From: Candidatus Binatia bacterium
Lineage (GTDB): Bacteria; Desulfobacterota; Binatia; UBA12015
Assembly (NCBI GenBank): GCA_029248525.1
Contig: JAQWJE010000049.1
Location: 1-64,000, forward strand
Direction: 5' to 3'
DNA length: 64,000 nucleotides
Position numbers and translations under genes: made by a program. Each line of letters opens with the position of its first letter. Within the stretch, counting starts at the first letter, position 1. This document shows, piece by piece, positions 28,399 through 37,475 of the stretch. Under the pieces are notes generated by a model. It had not been told where the DNA came from. It made no database searches and worked only from the letters and a program-made list of their open reading frames with translations.

Positions 28399-28414
28399 GG
28401 AACGTCCTCAGCGG
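28392..28414. terminator. bidirectional hairpin over two convergent stop codons
   Basis: CCGCTGAGGA and TCCTCAGCGG form a perfect 10-base-pair stem with loop ACG. The stem contains the TGA of the SDR gene (28396-28398) and, on the other strand, the TGA of the membrane protein gene (28408-28410). No U-tract follows in either direction, so it is a likely but non-canonical bidirectional terminator. Confidence 0.5.
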
Positions 28415-28821
28415 AAAATAGCGCCCGCAAGCGCCAATCCGAGCGCAGCCAGGGTCGCCGAGTTGAGCATCGCGGAAAATTGGTGCAAGCGGGCGTAATA
28501 CGGATCGTCGGCATTCTTGTCGCGCAGACGAGGCCGGAGAACTTCGCCGCCGTAAAGGGAGGCCACCAGGGCGAGGGCTACAGGAAGCGCAAGCCGGGCC
28601 AGTTCCCCCTCGCTCAAGCCCTCCCGCCCCAGTAACACGGCCCCCAGAGCGACGAATCCGCACAGGACCCCGAGTCGGTAGTAGCGCGTGAAAATAGGGC
28701 GCAGAAAACGACGCGCCTCACCGGGAAAATTACGATGAGCCGCTGGAGCGACTACGAACGAGAAGAAGAAAACCGAGCCGAACCAGGCGGCGACCGCGAG
28801 AGAAAATACCAAACGCAACAA
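28408..28821 (-). CDS. DUF4149-type (TMEM205-like) membrane protein
   Basis: A 137-residue protein with four membrane segments (about 2-22, 48-65, 77-95, 115-135). The pattern FGSVFFFSFVVAPAAHRNFP followed by RFLRPIFTRYYRLG, and a late LHQFSAMLN, matches the DUF4149 family. The function is unknown. The start is one of two consecutive TTG codons (28816-28821) with a GAGGGGG site upstream. It is 10 bases downstream of an SDR gene on the same strand, so the pair is probably an operon. Confidence 0.78.
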   Translation of the reverse strand: MLRLVFSLAVAAWFGSVFFFSFVVAPAAHRNFPGEARRFLRPIFTRYYRLGVLCGFVALGAVLLGREGLSEGELARLALPVALALVASLYGGEVLRPRLRDKNADDPYYARLHQFSAMLNSATLAALGLALAGAIFR

Positions 28822-28831
28822 GAGAACCCCC

Positions 28832-29599
28832 TCAGGTCGGGATATCGGCTTTTTCGCGCAGTACGATTTTATCCAATCGCACTCGCGAGGAGCTGCTCAA
28901 AGCATAGACGACTGCTTCGACGACATCCTCCACCCGCATCATTTCGGGGGTTCCGGTCCAGCGGGAGATTGCCTCGACCGAAGCCATCAAGCCCGGATCA
29001 AATTCTCGGACGGCCGCACCACCCCCCTCGGTGCCACCCACGTTACCGATATGCATCTCGGTAAATCTCACGCCCGTGCTGCCATACTCGCCACGCAAGG
29101 CCGTCAGAAAATGGGACAGACCCGCTTTGCCGGTCGAATAAATCGCCAGATGCGGGATCGCGAGGCCCGCTGCGGTCGACGTTACGTGAAGGATATGGCC
29201 GCTATCGCGCGGCAGCATGTCCTGGAGAGCCGCCTGGGTGACACGGATCGAGCCCAATAAATTGGTCTCGAGCATAGTCACCCACTCCTCTTCCGGCTGA
29301 TCCGCGAAAGGAGCAAACCAGAGCACAGCCGCGGTTCCGATCAAGGCATCCAGCGGCACGCCGCCCTCGCGAATCGAGGCAAATAGTCGGGTGACGCTCT
29401 CCGGATCACTGACATCGCAGGCATGCGCTACAATCCGGCCTTCGGAATCGCGAGCATAGGCCTCGATCGCATCCACGCGTCGAGCCGCCGCATGAACCGT
29501 GGCACCCTCGGCGGCCAGCCGTTGGGCGATGCCGGCGCCGATTCCTACAGATGCCCCCACCACCAGAAATGTTTTCTCTGAAAAAATTCCCATACTCAT
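28832..29599 (-). CDS. short-chain dehydrogenase/reductase
   Basis: A 255-residue classical SDR. GASVGIGAGIA forms the cofactor loop, VAHACDVSDPESV the Asp of the adenine pocket, HVTSTAAG the catalytic Ser, and IYSTGKAGLSHF the Tyr-x3-Lys pair. Arg28-type residues after beta-2 (AAARRVD) suggest NADP(H). The N-N-A-G element is replaced by IGTAAVL, which is unusual for active SDRs and may alter structure. I chose ATG 29599 with AAGGTAGG upstream. The frame is open to 29689 but without family similarity. Confidence 0.88.
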   Translation of the reverse strand: MSMGIFSEKTFLVVGASVGIGAGIAQRLAAEGATVHAAARRVDAIEAYARDSEGRIVAHACDVSDPESVTRLFASIREGGVPLDALIGTAAVLWFAPFADQPEEEWVTMLETNLLGSIRVTQAALQDMLPRDSGHILHVTSTAAGLAIPHLAIYSTGKAGLSHFLTALRGEYGSTGVRFTEMHIGNVGGTEGGGAAVREFDPGLMASVEAISRWTGTPEMMRVEDVVEAVVYALSSSSRVRLDKIVLREKADIPT

Positions 29600-29707
29600 G
29601 GTCCTACCTTCTTCCGCCGACTTCTCCATCCCCCCGCCAACGATGCGATGCGACCCCGCAAGCTCAAACATCGCCAATGACCGGCCCACCGCCCGGTTCA
29701 GCAGACG

Positions 29708-29743
29708 AAAAAAAAGGGTTGGAGCATGCGCTCCAACCCTTTT
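29708..29743 (-). terminator. rho-independent terminator of hppA
   Basis: On the minus strand a perfect 14-base-pair stem (AAAAGGGTTGGAGC with its complement at 29712-29725/29730-29743, loop GCAT) is followed by eight U residues from 29715 down to 29708. It lies 22 bases after the hppA stop and before the next minus-strand gene, so it separates the two transcripts. Confidence 0.9.
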
Positions 29744-29764
29744 CTTGTTGCGTTATCGCGCCGC

Positions 29765-31891
29765 CTAGAGCTTTCCCATCGCCGCGAGGAAGGGGATGAT
29801 GACCAATGAGACGATCGACATCAATTTGATCAGAATGTTCAGGGACGGACCCGATGTATCCTTGAAAGGATCTCCGATCGTATCGCCGATCACAGCCGCG
29901 GAGTGGGCTTCTCCGCCCTTGCTCTCGCCGGGGATCTTGCCCTGCTCGATCGACTTCTTGGCGTTATCCCAGGCGCCACCGGCGGTTGCCATGAAGAGTG
30001 CCATCAAAACGCCTGTCGTGGTCGCCCCGGCCAGCAATCCACCCAAAGCAGAGGCACCCAGCAACCATCCGACGATAACCGGACTGGACACGGCAATCAG
30101 ACCCGGCATCACCATTTCCCGCAGCGCCGCCTTGGTGGAGATATCGACACAACGCGCGGAATCGGGTTTCACGCCTTCCTTGCCTTCCAGAAGGCCGGGA
30201 ATCTCGCGGAATTGACGACGAATCTCCTCAACCATCTCGCCTGCGGCCTTGCCCACCGAGGTCATCGTCATGGCAGCCACGACGAACGGCAAGGAGCCGC
30301 CGATCAGAAGTCCGATCACAACGATCGGATCGGTCAGCTCAAGCGAGAAGGGAATATATTCCGTACCATTTTCGAGCGCGCTCATGCGCAGGAAGCGCTC
30401 CACTTCGGAGGAGAAGGCTGCAAAGAGGGCTAACGCGGTGAGCGCCGCAGAGCCGATCGCAAATCCCTTGCCGATCGCCGCTGTGGTGTTGCCGATCGAA
30501 TCAAGACCATCGGTGATTTCGCGCGTTTCCTCGCCCAAACCACCCATCTCCGAAATGCCACCGGCATTGTCAGCGACCGGGCCGTAGGCATCGACGGTCA
30601 TCGTCGCACCAACGGTCGCCAACATCCCGACAGCCGCCAGAGCAATGCCGTAGAGTCCCGCGAAGTAGTTGGCGATAAAGATCCCGATGGTGATCAGAAT
30701 GAGCGGCAGGAAGACACTTTCCATGCCGATGGCAAGACCGGTGATCGCGTTGGTCGCCGGACCGGTCTTCGAGGCTTCGGCAATCCGTTGCACCGATTTG
30801 GTCTGAAAGCCGAGGACCTTGTCCACGGAAGTGTAGTACTCGGTCGCCAACCCAATGGCGACGCCAACGATCGAACCGCAGATCACGGCGTAGACCGGAG
30901 CCAGCGGAAGTCCCAAAAAGGAGACGACGATCAAGGAGATAATCCAGAACAAGGCTGCGGCAATCAGGGTGGTATTTCGCAGCGCGGCGGAAGCCTCGCC
31001 CTCTTTCAACCAGTTCATCGAGAAGACGCCGACCAGGCTGGCACCGAGGCCGATCAGTCCGAGAAGAATGGGCAACGCCATCAGACCCACGCGATCCTGA
31101 GCGGTAATTTCATAGGCCATATCGTACATGCCGCCGGAGGCGGCCGCGGTGACTGTCGCGCCCAGCACGATCGACGCGATAATGGATCCGACAAAGGATT
31201 CAAAGATATCGGCGCCCATGCCGGCAACGTCACCAACGTTATCGCCGACGTTATCAGCGATAACGCCCGGGTTGCGGGGATCATCCTCGGGAATCCCGGC
31301 TTCGACCTTGCCCACCAGATCGGCCCCGACGTCGGCGGCCTTGGTGAAGATTCCACCGCCCACGCGGGCGAAGAGGGCAATGGACGAGGCTCCCATGCCG
31401 AATCCGGAAATATATTGCACCGTCGAAGTATCGCTTCCCCAAACGAGATAGAGGACGGCCACGCCAAGCAAGCCCAGGCCCGCCACGGACAGGCCCATCA
31501 CCGCGCCGCCGTTGTAGGCGGTCAGCAGCGCCGCACCGGCACCGTCCTGCTTTGCCGCCATCGCAGTCCGCACATTGGCCGAGGTCGCCGCACGCATGCC
31601 TGAATAACCAGCGACGATACTCAGCAAAGCGCCCATCAGAAACGCGACCGCGGTCTGCCAGTCAATCGCCAACAGCAGGAGTATCGCGACGCCGGCAACG
31701 AATACCGCCAAAACACGATATTCGGCCCGGAGAAACGCCATGGCTCCGTCCTGGATCTGCTGTCCGATGTCGGCAACGACGGGGTCATCGACCTGAACGG
31801 CGTCCACTTTCCGATAAAGACGGAAAGCTGCCACCAAGCCAATCAAGGCCAAAATGAGAGCAAGTACACCTAACGTTGTCGTGGAAATCAT
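29765..31891 (-). CDS. hppA: membrane-bound ion-translocating pyrophosphatase
   Basis: A 708-residue integral membrane enzyme with about 16 helices that couples pyrophosphate hydrolysis to H+ (or Na+) pumping. The substrate site contains the family signature around [35 protein letters not shown] (starting near residue 187). Near residue 465 it reads [10 protein letters not shown], with Ala where K+-independent enzymes have Lys; by established knowledge this marks the K+-dependent class. H+ versus Na+ specificity is not settled by what I can see. A strong terminator follows at 29708-29743. Confidence 0.96.
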   Translation of the reverse strand: MISTTTLGVLALILALIGLVAAFRLYRKVDAVQVDDPVVADIGQQIQDGAMAFLRAEYRVLAVFVAGVAILLLLAIDWQTAVAFLMGALLSIVAGYSGMRAATSANVRTAMAAKQDGAGAALLTAYNGGAVMGLSVAGLGLLGVAVLYLVWGSDTSTVQYISGFGMGASSIALFARVGGGIFTKAADVGADLVGKVEAGIPEDDPRNPGVIADNVGDNVGDVAGMGADIFESFVGSIIASIVLGATVTAAASGGMYDMAYEITAQDRVGLMALPILLGLIGLGASLVGVFSMNWLKEGEASAALRNTTLIAAALFWIISLIVVSFLGLPLAPVYAVICGSIVGVAIGLATEYYTSVDKVLGFQTKSVQRIAEASKTGPATNAITGLAIGMESVFLPLILITIGIFIANYFAGLYGIALAAVGMLATVGATMTVDAYGPVADNAGGISEMGGLGEETREITDGLDSIGNTTAAIGKGFAIGSAALTALALFAAFSSEVERFLRMSALENGTEYIPFSLELTDPIVVIGLLIGGSLPFVVAAMTMTSVGKAAGEMVEEIRRQFREIPGLLEGKEGVKPDSARCVDISTKAALREMVMPGLIAVSSPVIVGWLLGASALGGLLAGATTTGVLMALFMATAGGAWDNAKKSIEQGKIPGESKGGEAHSAAVIGDTIGDPFKDTSGPSLNILIKLMSIVSLVIIPFLAAMGKL

Positions 31892-32082
31892 TCGTGAACC
31901 ACCGGTTCTCGGGCCAATTGAACCCGTCTATCTATAAGGAAGAAAAGTCTTCGAGGACCACGAATCATTAGCGAATCCGATGCTGTGGGACAAGGCTGCC
32001 TTCAAGCGTGCTGCCATCCTCTCTGCCTCCCCCTGCGCGGGGATTCGTGCGATAATTGAAGCCTCGGGGGACATTGGCACAC
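31892..32082. other. divergent intergenic region between hppA and the glucokinase-like gene
   Basis: These 191 bases must carry both promoters. On the plus strand a GATAAT (32051-32056) sits 27 bases before the GTG start, without a clear -35. On the minus strand a TTATAGATAG segment (near 31935-31945) is the best -10-like region for hppA. A small CCCC-TGCG-CGGGG hairpin-like run lies at about 32030-32043. None of these is firm. Confidence 0.3.
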
Positions 32083-32853
32083 GTGGATTACGACACCATT
32101 GGAGAAAAAGCGGGCCTGAGAACTCTGGCCATCGATATCGGCGGTACCGGATTGAAGATGATGGTGCTCGACGCCTCGGGCGTTCCGGTGAATGAAAGGG
32201 ATCGCGAGCGCACGCCATCGCCCGGGACGCCTCGGGCCATTCTCGCGGTCCTCGCAACGCAGATCGACCGCCAGCCGCAATTCGACCGAATTTCCGTCGG
32301 TTTTCCCGGCGTCGTGATCGAAGGAATCGTTCGAACCGCTCCGAACCTGAGCCCCGAATGGCACGAATTTCCGCTCGCGGAAGCCCTGCGAAAGCAGACG
32401 GGCCGAGAGACCCGGGCAGCGAATGATGCAGATGTTCAGGGCCTCGGCGACATCGAGGGCATTGGCGTCGAACTCGTTCTGACCCTCGGAACCGGCTTCG
32501 GTTCAGCTCTGTTTATGGCGGGCACCCTGGTTCCGAATCTCGAGCTTGGACACCATCCCTTTCGCGGCGACCGGACCTACGAGGACTATGTCGGCAAGCC
32601 GGCCCTCGAAGACATCGGGAAAAAACGCTGGCGCAAACGGCTGCTCAAGGTCCTCACCCAGATTCAGCCCATCTGGAATCCCCGCAAAATTTATTTGGGC
32701 GGGGGGAATGCCAAGCTGGTCAAACCCGAGGATCTGCCTGAAAACGTAAAGATTTGCCCCAATGCGGCGGGCATCACCGGGGGAATCGCCCTCTGGCGAC
32801 AGACAGCCGGCCCTCGCGACCAGGGGGCGCATCCCGCAAAGCATAACCCCTAA
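32083..32853 (+). CDS. ROK-family kinase, probable polyphosphate glucokinase
   Basis: A 256-residue sugar kinase. The phosphate-binding loop TLAIDIGGTGLKMMVLD lies at about residues 14-30, the catalytic Asp in AANDADVQGLG, and a second loop in LTLGTGFGSALF. The pattern GFPGVV...GIVRTAPNL and the ELGHHPFR block resemble polyphosphate/ATP glucokinases of the PPGK type. It would make glucose-6-phosphate, and zwf downstream uses that product. The start is taken at GTG 32083; a TTG at 32056 would add nine residues. Polyphosphate use is a family inference. Confidence 0.82.
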   Translation: MDYDTIGEKAGLRTLAIDIGGTGLKMMVLDASGVPVNERDRERTPSPGTPRAILAVLATQIDRQPQFDRISVGFPGVVIEGIVRTAPNLSPEWHEFPLAEALRKQTGRETRAANDADVQGLGDIEGIGVELVLTLGTGFGSALFMAGTLVPNLELGHHPFRGDRTYEDYVGKPALEDIGKKRWRKRLLKVLTQIQPIWNPRKIYLGGGNAKLVKPEDLPENVKICPNAAGITGGIALWRQTAGPRDQGAHPAKHNP

Positions 32854-32972
32854 TCCGCGCATCCCGGCCTGATTTGGCCAGTAACCGCGCATTATTGCAC
32901 GCTTTGCGACTACCGGAACGCCCTGAATCCGGGGGTCATTTCGGCACAGCGGTTGCAAATGAAGGGCACCCG

Positions 32973-33671
32973 ATGCCCCGCCACCCCTCCTACAACCCAA
33001 CCCCTGATCCACCGAAATCAGCTGCGGGCCTGGTCGATATGGCCGCGCTGAATGCGGATCTGGAGGATGCCAACACAGCAACCCACGCCATAGGGCTGAT
33101 CGCCGCGATCTTGGGAGCGCGGTTTCTGCTGACCTCCGTATCCCCCGAGGCAAGTCCCGCTGTTTATGTCGCCTGCGGCGTCTACGCCGCGTCTTTGATC
33201 AGCGTTTTTGCCGCGTCATGCCTCTACCACAGCGCGACCGCACCTCGCCAAAAGCGGATCCTCCGAGCGGTCGACCAAATATGCATCTATTTGCTGATTG
33301 GAGGGACGGCGACGCCTCTCTTCGAGACGCTGCTTCCGCCGCCGCTCGCAGGGACCATGGTCCGCACCGTCTGGAGCATCGGTGCATTGGGGATTGCCCT
33401 GCGCGTCTGCTTTCCCTCACGGTTCGATGGGATCGGAATCCTCCTTTGCCTCGCCATGGGGTGGTGCGGGGCCGGAACATTGGATTTCTTTGTGCCCGAG
33501 ACACCCTCGCTCGCCAAACCTCTGATCATTGGTGGCGGGATCGCGTTTACCGGCGGACTGCTCTTCTATCTGAGCGAACCCTGGTTTCGCTGGGGGCATG
33601 TCATCTGGCACCTTTTTGTTCTGGCCGGCACCGCGCTCCATTTTGGTGCGGTTCTGGTCTCGGTAGCCTAG
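32973..33671 (+). CDS. hemolysin III family (PAQR-type) membrane protein
   Basis: A 232-residue protein with seven membrane segments. Conserved family elements include ANTATHAIGL (residues about 30-39), CLYHSA with the first metal-ligand His, DQICIYLLIGGTATP, and WHLFVLAGTALHFGAV with the last His pair. These His, Asp and Ser residues bind zinc in PAQR relatives and suggest hydrolase-type activity, though the bacterial function is not established; the haemolysin name is historical. It follows the glucokinase-like gene by 119 bases and overlaps the opposing zwf 3' end by 4 bases. Confidence 0.88.
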   Translation: MPRHPSYNPTPDPPKSAAGLVDMAALNADLEDANTATHAIGLIAAILGARFLLTSVSPEASPAVYVACGVYAASLISVFAASCLYHSATAPRQKRILRAVDQICIYLLIGGTATPLFETLLPPPLAGTMVRTVWSIGALGIALRVCFPSRFDGIGILLCLAMGWCGAGTLDFFVPETPSLAKPLIIGGGIAFTGGLLFYLSEPWFRWGHVIWHLFVLAGTALHFGAVLVSVA

Positions 33672-35089
33672 CGCTTCGCGGGCGACCCCCGCTTTGGCTG
33701 CTGTGGGTCTGCTGGCTGCACCCAACCGCCGAAGCCCCGCGTGAGGGCATCGGCCGCTTTCGGCCCCATCGATCCGCAATCGTAACGGTGCGCTCGTCCC
33801 ACCGGGCCAAGAATCTTGTCGATCACACCCCAGGTCCCTTCGACCGCACGCTCGGTTGCAAACAGGGTGGGATCTCCATGCAGGGCATCCCCGATCAGTC
33901 GCTCGTAGGGCAGCGCCGTATGCCCGAGAGCCTCCGAAAAGTCGACATTCAAATTCACACTCGCGGATTCCAGCCCGGATCCAGGTCGCTTGGCCTGCAC
34001 ATCCATCGAAACCCCGGGATTGTGTCCGAGTCGGAAGTGCAGCCGGTTCGGCAAGGGATCTTTTTTTCCGTGACCGAAAAATGCCTTGGGCGGCTCGTGC
34101 AATTCGATAACCGCTTCGGTTGCTGTGACACCCAACCCCTTGCCCGTCCTGATAAAGAAGGGCACGCCTCCCCAGCGCCAATTTTCGATGTCCAGACGCA
34201 GGGCGCAAAACGTTTCTGTTTTTGATCCGCGACGGACGCCTTCGACCTCCTGATAGCCCCGATACTGCCCACGAATATAATTCTCGGGTTGCACTTGCTG
34301 CATCGAATGGAAGACCTTGATTTGCTCCTCATGCAGACTCGATGCTTCCGCACTCGCTGGCGGCTCCATCGCGAGAAGCGCCACCACCTGCATCAAATGG
34401 TTCTGGACTACATCCTTGAGGGCCCCAACATCGTCGTAGAAAGCCCCACGGTCCTCGACAGCAAAAGACTCGGCCATGGTGATTTGCACCGAGCGTATAT
34501 AGCGCCGGTTCCAGATTGGCTCGAAAAGCGTATTCCCGAAGCGAAAGACCAGAAGATCCTGAACCGGATGCTTCCCGAGATAATGGTCGATTCGGTAGAT
34601 TTGGTCTTCACGCAGCACCCGAAGCAACGCCTTGTTGAGCTCCCTTGCCGACTTCAGGTCGTGTCCGAAGGGCTTCTCGATCACCACCCGAGCGCCCGAA
34701 ACAAGATCCGCTGCCTGCAGCTGGAGAACCACCTTTTCGAAAAGTGCCGGCGGGATCTCGAGATAAAAGAGCGGGTGTTTTTTCTTGCCCATCGCTTTTT
34801 TCAGCCGGGCAAAAGTCTCGGCATCCAGATAGTCGCCGCGAATATACTTCATTTTTGATGCCATCTGGCGAAACACGGAGGGCTTGCATTTGATGCCTGC
34901 CGCCTCGATCGCCTCGCGGGCGTATTTCACCAACCCGGCATCGTCGATATCGGAGAACGCCACACCGATAATGGGAACCTTCAGCAAGCCTCTTTCGGCC
35001 AGTCGATAAAGTGAGGGGAAAGTCATCTTGCGAGCCAGATCACCGGTCGCACCGAAGACCACGAGTACATCGGAGCTTTTAGAACCCAT
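33668..35089 (-). CDS. zwf: glucose-6-phosphate 1-dehydrogenase
   Basis: A 473-residue enzyme of the oxidative pentose-phosphate pathway. The NADP-binding start is VLVVFGATGDLARK (residues 7-20). VIEKPFGHDLKSA carries the conserved EKPxG segment, and RIDHYLGKHPVQDLLVFRFGN is the active-site signature with the catalytic His. Length is slightly shorter than the usual 485-500. GAAAGGGGCAGG precedes the ATG. No pgl or gnd follows, so it stands alone, though the glucokinase-like gene nearby may supply substrate. Confidence 0.96.
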   Translation of the reverse strand: MGSKSSDVLVVFGATGDLARKMTFPSLYRLAERGLLKVPIIGVAFSDIDDAGLVKYAREAIEAAGIKCKPSVFRQMASKMKYIRGDYLDAETFARLKKAMGKKKHPLFYLEIPPALFEKVVLQLQAADLVSGARVVIEKPFGHDLKSARELNKALLRVLREDQIYRIDHYLGKHPVQDLLVFRFGNTLFEPIWNRRYIRSVQITMAESFAVEDRGAFYDDVGALKDVVQNHLMQVVALLAMEPPASAEASSLHEEQIKVFHSMQQVQPENYIRGQYRGYQEVEGVRRGSKTETFCALRLDIENWRWGGVPFFIRTGKGLGVTATEAVIELHEPPKAFFGHGKKDPLPNRLHFRLGHNPGVSMDVQAKRPGSGLESASVNLNVDFSEALGHTALPYERLIGDALHGDPTLFATERAVEGTWGVIDKILGPVGRAHRYDCGSMGPKAADALTRGFGGWVQPADPQQPKRGSPAKR

Positions 35090-35185
35090 GAACGCGACCT
35101 GCCCCTTTCGCGCCTCCGGGTCAAGCGCAATCCGAGGGAATCAGCCGGGGCGTAAAACCAATCCGTTTATGATTCAATCTCCCCG

Positions 35186-35416
35186 ATGGATGATGCAGAC
35201 GAACAACCACTCGAAATTCCCTGGCGCGACCTCTCCGGTTCTGCTCTCGACGCCCTGATCGAAGAATTTGTCACTCGCGACGGAACGGACTACGGAGCAC
35301 AAGAGCGCGATCTCGCATCGCGCAAACAGGATGTGCAAAGACAAATCGAGCGCGGGGAAGTGTGGATTGCCTTCGACCAGAACTCGCAATCCGTGAATCT
35401 ACTGCGCCGACGGTAA
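35186..35416 (+). CDS. UPF0270 / YheU-family protein
   Basis: A 76-residue protein matching the small YheU family: LEIPWRDLSGSALDALIEEF followed by VTRDGTDYGAQERDL and VQRQIERGEVWIAFDQ. The core is an all-alpha fold ahead of a short strand; the family's role is unknown. No Shine-Dalgarno is seen before the ATG at 35186, where the upstream bases are pyrimidine-rich, so translation may be weak or leaderless. It is divergent from zwf, 96 bases away. Confidence 0.85.
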   Translation: MDDADEQPLEIPWRDLSGSALDALIEEFVTRDGTDYGAQERDLASRKQDVQRQIERGEVWIAFDQNSQSVNLLRRR

Positions 35417-35452
35417 CTCTGGCGAATGGGAGCGACTCGATGGCAAGATCCC

Positions 35453-36172
35453 TCAACTCGAAGAGCCCGGAGGGAACGGCCCGTATGACTCGAGAAGGCG
35501 GGGCCGCAGAAGCTCCGTCCAGCGGTCATAACCATCCTGGTTCAAATGCAGGCCGTCGAAAATATAGAAGTCACCGGGAGTGCCCCCTTCATCCAGAAGG
35601 GTCCGGCCTGTAGGCACGAAGAAAATCCGCGGGTTCTCCTGCGCCATCGATTCAAGCGCGGCATCTACTTTGATCATTTCAGGCCACTTCTCCCACCGGA
35701 GTGGCGAGGGCTTCATCGAAAGCAGCCACACATCCACCTGCGGCAGTTCTGTCTGCACGATATCGACAAATTCCTTGAAATCGTCGATCAAGTCGTCCGC
35801 GCTTTTCCCGGAACCGAGATCATTACCCCCGACGAAGACGACGACCGCCCGAGGCGCATAAGGTATGATGATCCGGCGAATATTATGGACCACGTGCTCC
35901 ATATGAGCACCCCCGAATCCCCGTTGGAGGACTCGAAGAGGCGACATATCCGCCGTCAAGGAGCGCCAGAACCGAATGCTTGAGCTTCCGGTGAATACGA
36001 TTCCCCCCGGAAGTGGCGCCTGCTGTGCATCGGCTGCCTCGAAGACCAGAATTTCATCTTCGAAAAACGTCGGATCGCCGGCGGCCAGTCCTTGCCGCCA
36101 AAGAAGGAATGCGATGAGCAACGCGATGCCGCAGGCGAGAGCGAAAACGGTCAGCAGAAGCTTCTTGATCAT
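35453..36172 (-). CDS. SGNH/GDSL-type hydrolase, membrane-anchored
   Basis: A 239-residue protein with an N-terminal membrane anchor or uncleaved signal (residues 5-25). The SGNH blocks are visible: block I IVFTGSSSIRFW (nucleophile Ser), block II RGFGGAHMEH (Gly), block III VVFVGGNDLGSG (Asn), and block V FDGLHLNQDGY with the Asp-x2-His pair. It would be a periplasmic esterase or lipase/acetylhydrolase of the platelet-activating-factor type. GGAGAGAG precedes the ATG at 36172. It converges on YheU with 36 bases between. Confidence 0.9.
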   Translation of the reverse strand: MIKKLLLTVFALACGIALLIAFLLWRQGLAAGDPTFFEDEILVFEAADAQQAPLPGGIVFTGSSSIRFWRSLTADMSPLRVLQRGFGGAHMEHVVHNIRRIIIPYAPRAVVVFVGGNDLGSGKSADDLIDDFKEFVDIVQTELPQVDVWLLSMKPSPLRWEKWPEMIKVDAALESMAQENPRIFFVPTGRTLLDEGGTPGDFYIFDGLHLNQDGYDRWTELLRPRLLESYGPFPPGSSS

Positions 36173-36279
36173 CCGGCTCTCTCCGGCGCCACGCGGGCGG
36201 CCCGCTCGAGGTTGGCGCAGGCGCCCGGAATGCGAGCGCGCTGCAAGGCACGCGCGCATTCCGGATCGACCACTGTAAC

Positions 36280-37461
36280 TTAACTCAACTCAGCCCGAGT
36301 ATAGCCAAGCAGGCTTCGAGCGATGATCAGGTGCTGAATTTGACCGGTGCCCTCATAGATATCGATGATCCGACAGTCTCGAAACCACTTCTCGAGCAAA
36401 TGATCTTCCGAGATTCCCATTGGGCCGAGGATCTCGATACAACCCTGCGTCACTTTGCGGACCGCCTCCCCGCCCTTGGCTTTGGCGATCGAGGCCTCCA
36501 TATTGTTGGGCTGACCCTCGTCCGCCAACCAGGCCGCGCGCATCACCGTCAGGTAGGCAGCTTCCTGAAGCGCTTCCAATTCAAGAAATCGCTTCACAAT
36601 CGCATTTTCGCTTCCGGCACCACCCCCGTATGTGAGTTCAATCCCGACCTTGCTCAGCTCGTCCTTGGTGAAGTCGAGCGCTGCCTGCGAGATTCCCAGA
36701 CCGAGAGCTGCGACCGCAGGACGGGTCATATTGAAGGTCTTCATCGCACCCTTGAAGCCCCCGGAGCCTTTCTGGGCGACCTTCTCGTCCCCACCAAGCA
36801 GGTTCTCCCGCGGAATGCGACAATTCTCGAAATGGTAGGCCGCTGTATCCTCGGCACGAATCCCGAGTTTCTTTTCTTTTTTGACAACATTGAAACCGGG
36901 AGTTCCCTTTTCGATCAGGAAGGATTTGATCCCTGCCCGACCGGCGGTCGGGTCGAGTGTCGCCCAAACCACCACCCCTGCCGCACGGACACCGAGCGTC
37001 ACAAAAATCTTCTCTCCATTGATGACCCACTCATCGCCATCGAGCGTGGCTGTTGTGCGCAACGCCGAAGGATCCGACCCGCAGCCGGGCTCGGTGATGG
37101 CCATGGCCAAAGTCATCGAACTCCAGCGGGCGACCTGCTCGGGGGAACCTGCAGCCTGCAAGGCCGCATTGCCAAGACCACCGGGGGACCGGCGGACTTC
37201 GACCGCATAATCTCCCCAGGTCCTCTCGATGGTCAGACCCATATGGAGGACGGCAAACCCGCCATCTTCGCCGATGACGCGCTGCCCGATGAGATCACGG
37301 CGAGCGGCCGGAAGGTCGGCCCCCTCGGGCAGGACCTCCGGTGGCATTTCATGCTCTTCCTGAGCGTCATAGTATCGCGCGTATTTGCGCGCGATCAGAC
37401 TCTCTTCTCGCATCATGTTGAAAATTTTCTCGTCTCTTTCGGAAACCTGAAAGTCTATCAT
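36280..37461 (-). CDS. acyl-CoA dehydrogenase
   Basis: A 393-residue FAD-dependent acyl-CoA dehydrogenase. The N-terminal helical domain holds RKYARYYDAQEEHEMP; the beta domain has AMAITEPGCGSDPSALRTTATLDGDEWVINGEKIFVTLG, the FAD-binding signature. The C-terminal signature is IYEGTGQIQHLIIARSLLG. It makes trans-2-enoyl-CoA from acyl-CoA and passes electrons to ETF. The start is ATG at 37461. A second acyl-CoA dehydrogenase gene lies 14 bases upstream on the same strand, so the two are an operon and may form a heteromeric enzyme. Confidence 0.93.
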   Translation of the reverse strand: MIDFQVSERDEKIFNMMREESLIARKYARYYDAQEEHEMPPEVLPEGADLPAARRDLIGQRVIGEDGGFAVLHMGLTIERTWGDYAVEVRRSPGGLGNAALQAAGSPEQVARWSSMTLAMAITEPGCGSDPSALRTTATLDGDEWVINGEKIFVTLGVRAAGVVVWATLDPTAGRAGIKSFLIEKGTPGFNVVKKEKKLGIRAEDTAAYHFENCRIPRENLLGGDEKVAQKGSGGFKGAMKTFNMTRPAVAALGLGISQAALDFTKDELSKVGIELTYGGGAGSENAIVKRFLELEALQEAAYLTVMRAAWLADEGQPNNMEASIAKAKGGEAVRKVTQGCIEILGPMGISEDHLLEKWFRDCRIIDIYEGTGQIQHLIIARSLLGYTRAELS

Positions 37462-37475
37462 TTTTAAACTCCTGC

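Noticed and set aside
30788-31603. 271-residue plus-strand frame opposite hppA
   Set aside because: Strongly charged antisense shadow of a membrane protein.
36331-37467. 378-residue plus-strand open frame opposite the acyl-CoA dehydrogenase
   Set aside because: Antisense shadow; the minus-strand frame has canonical FAD signatures.
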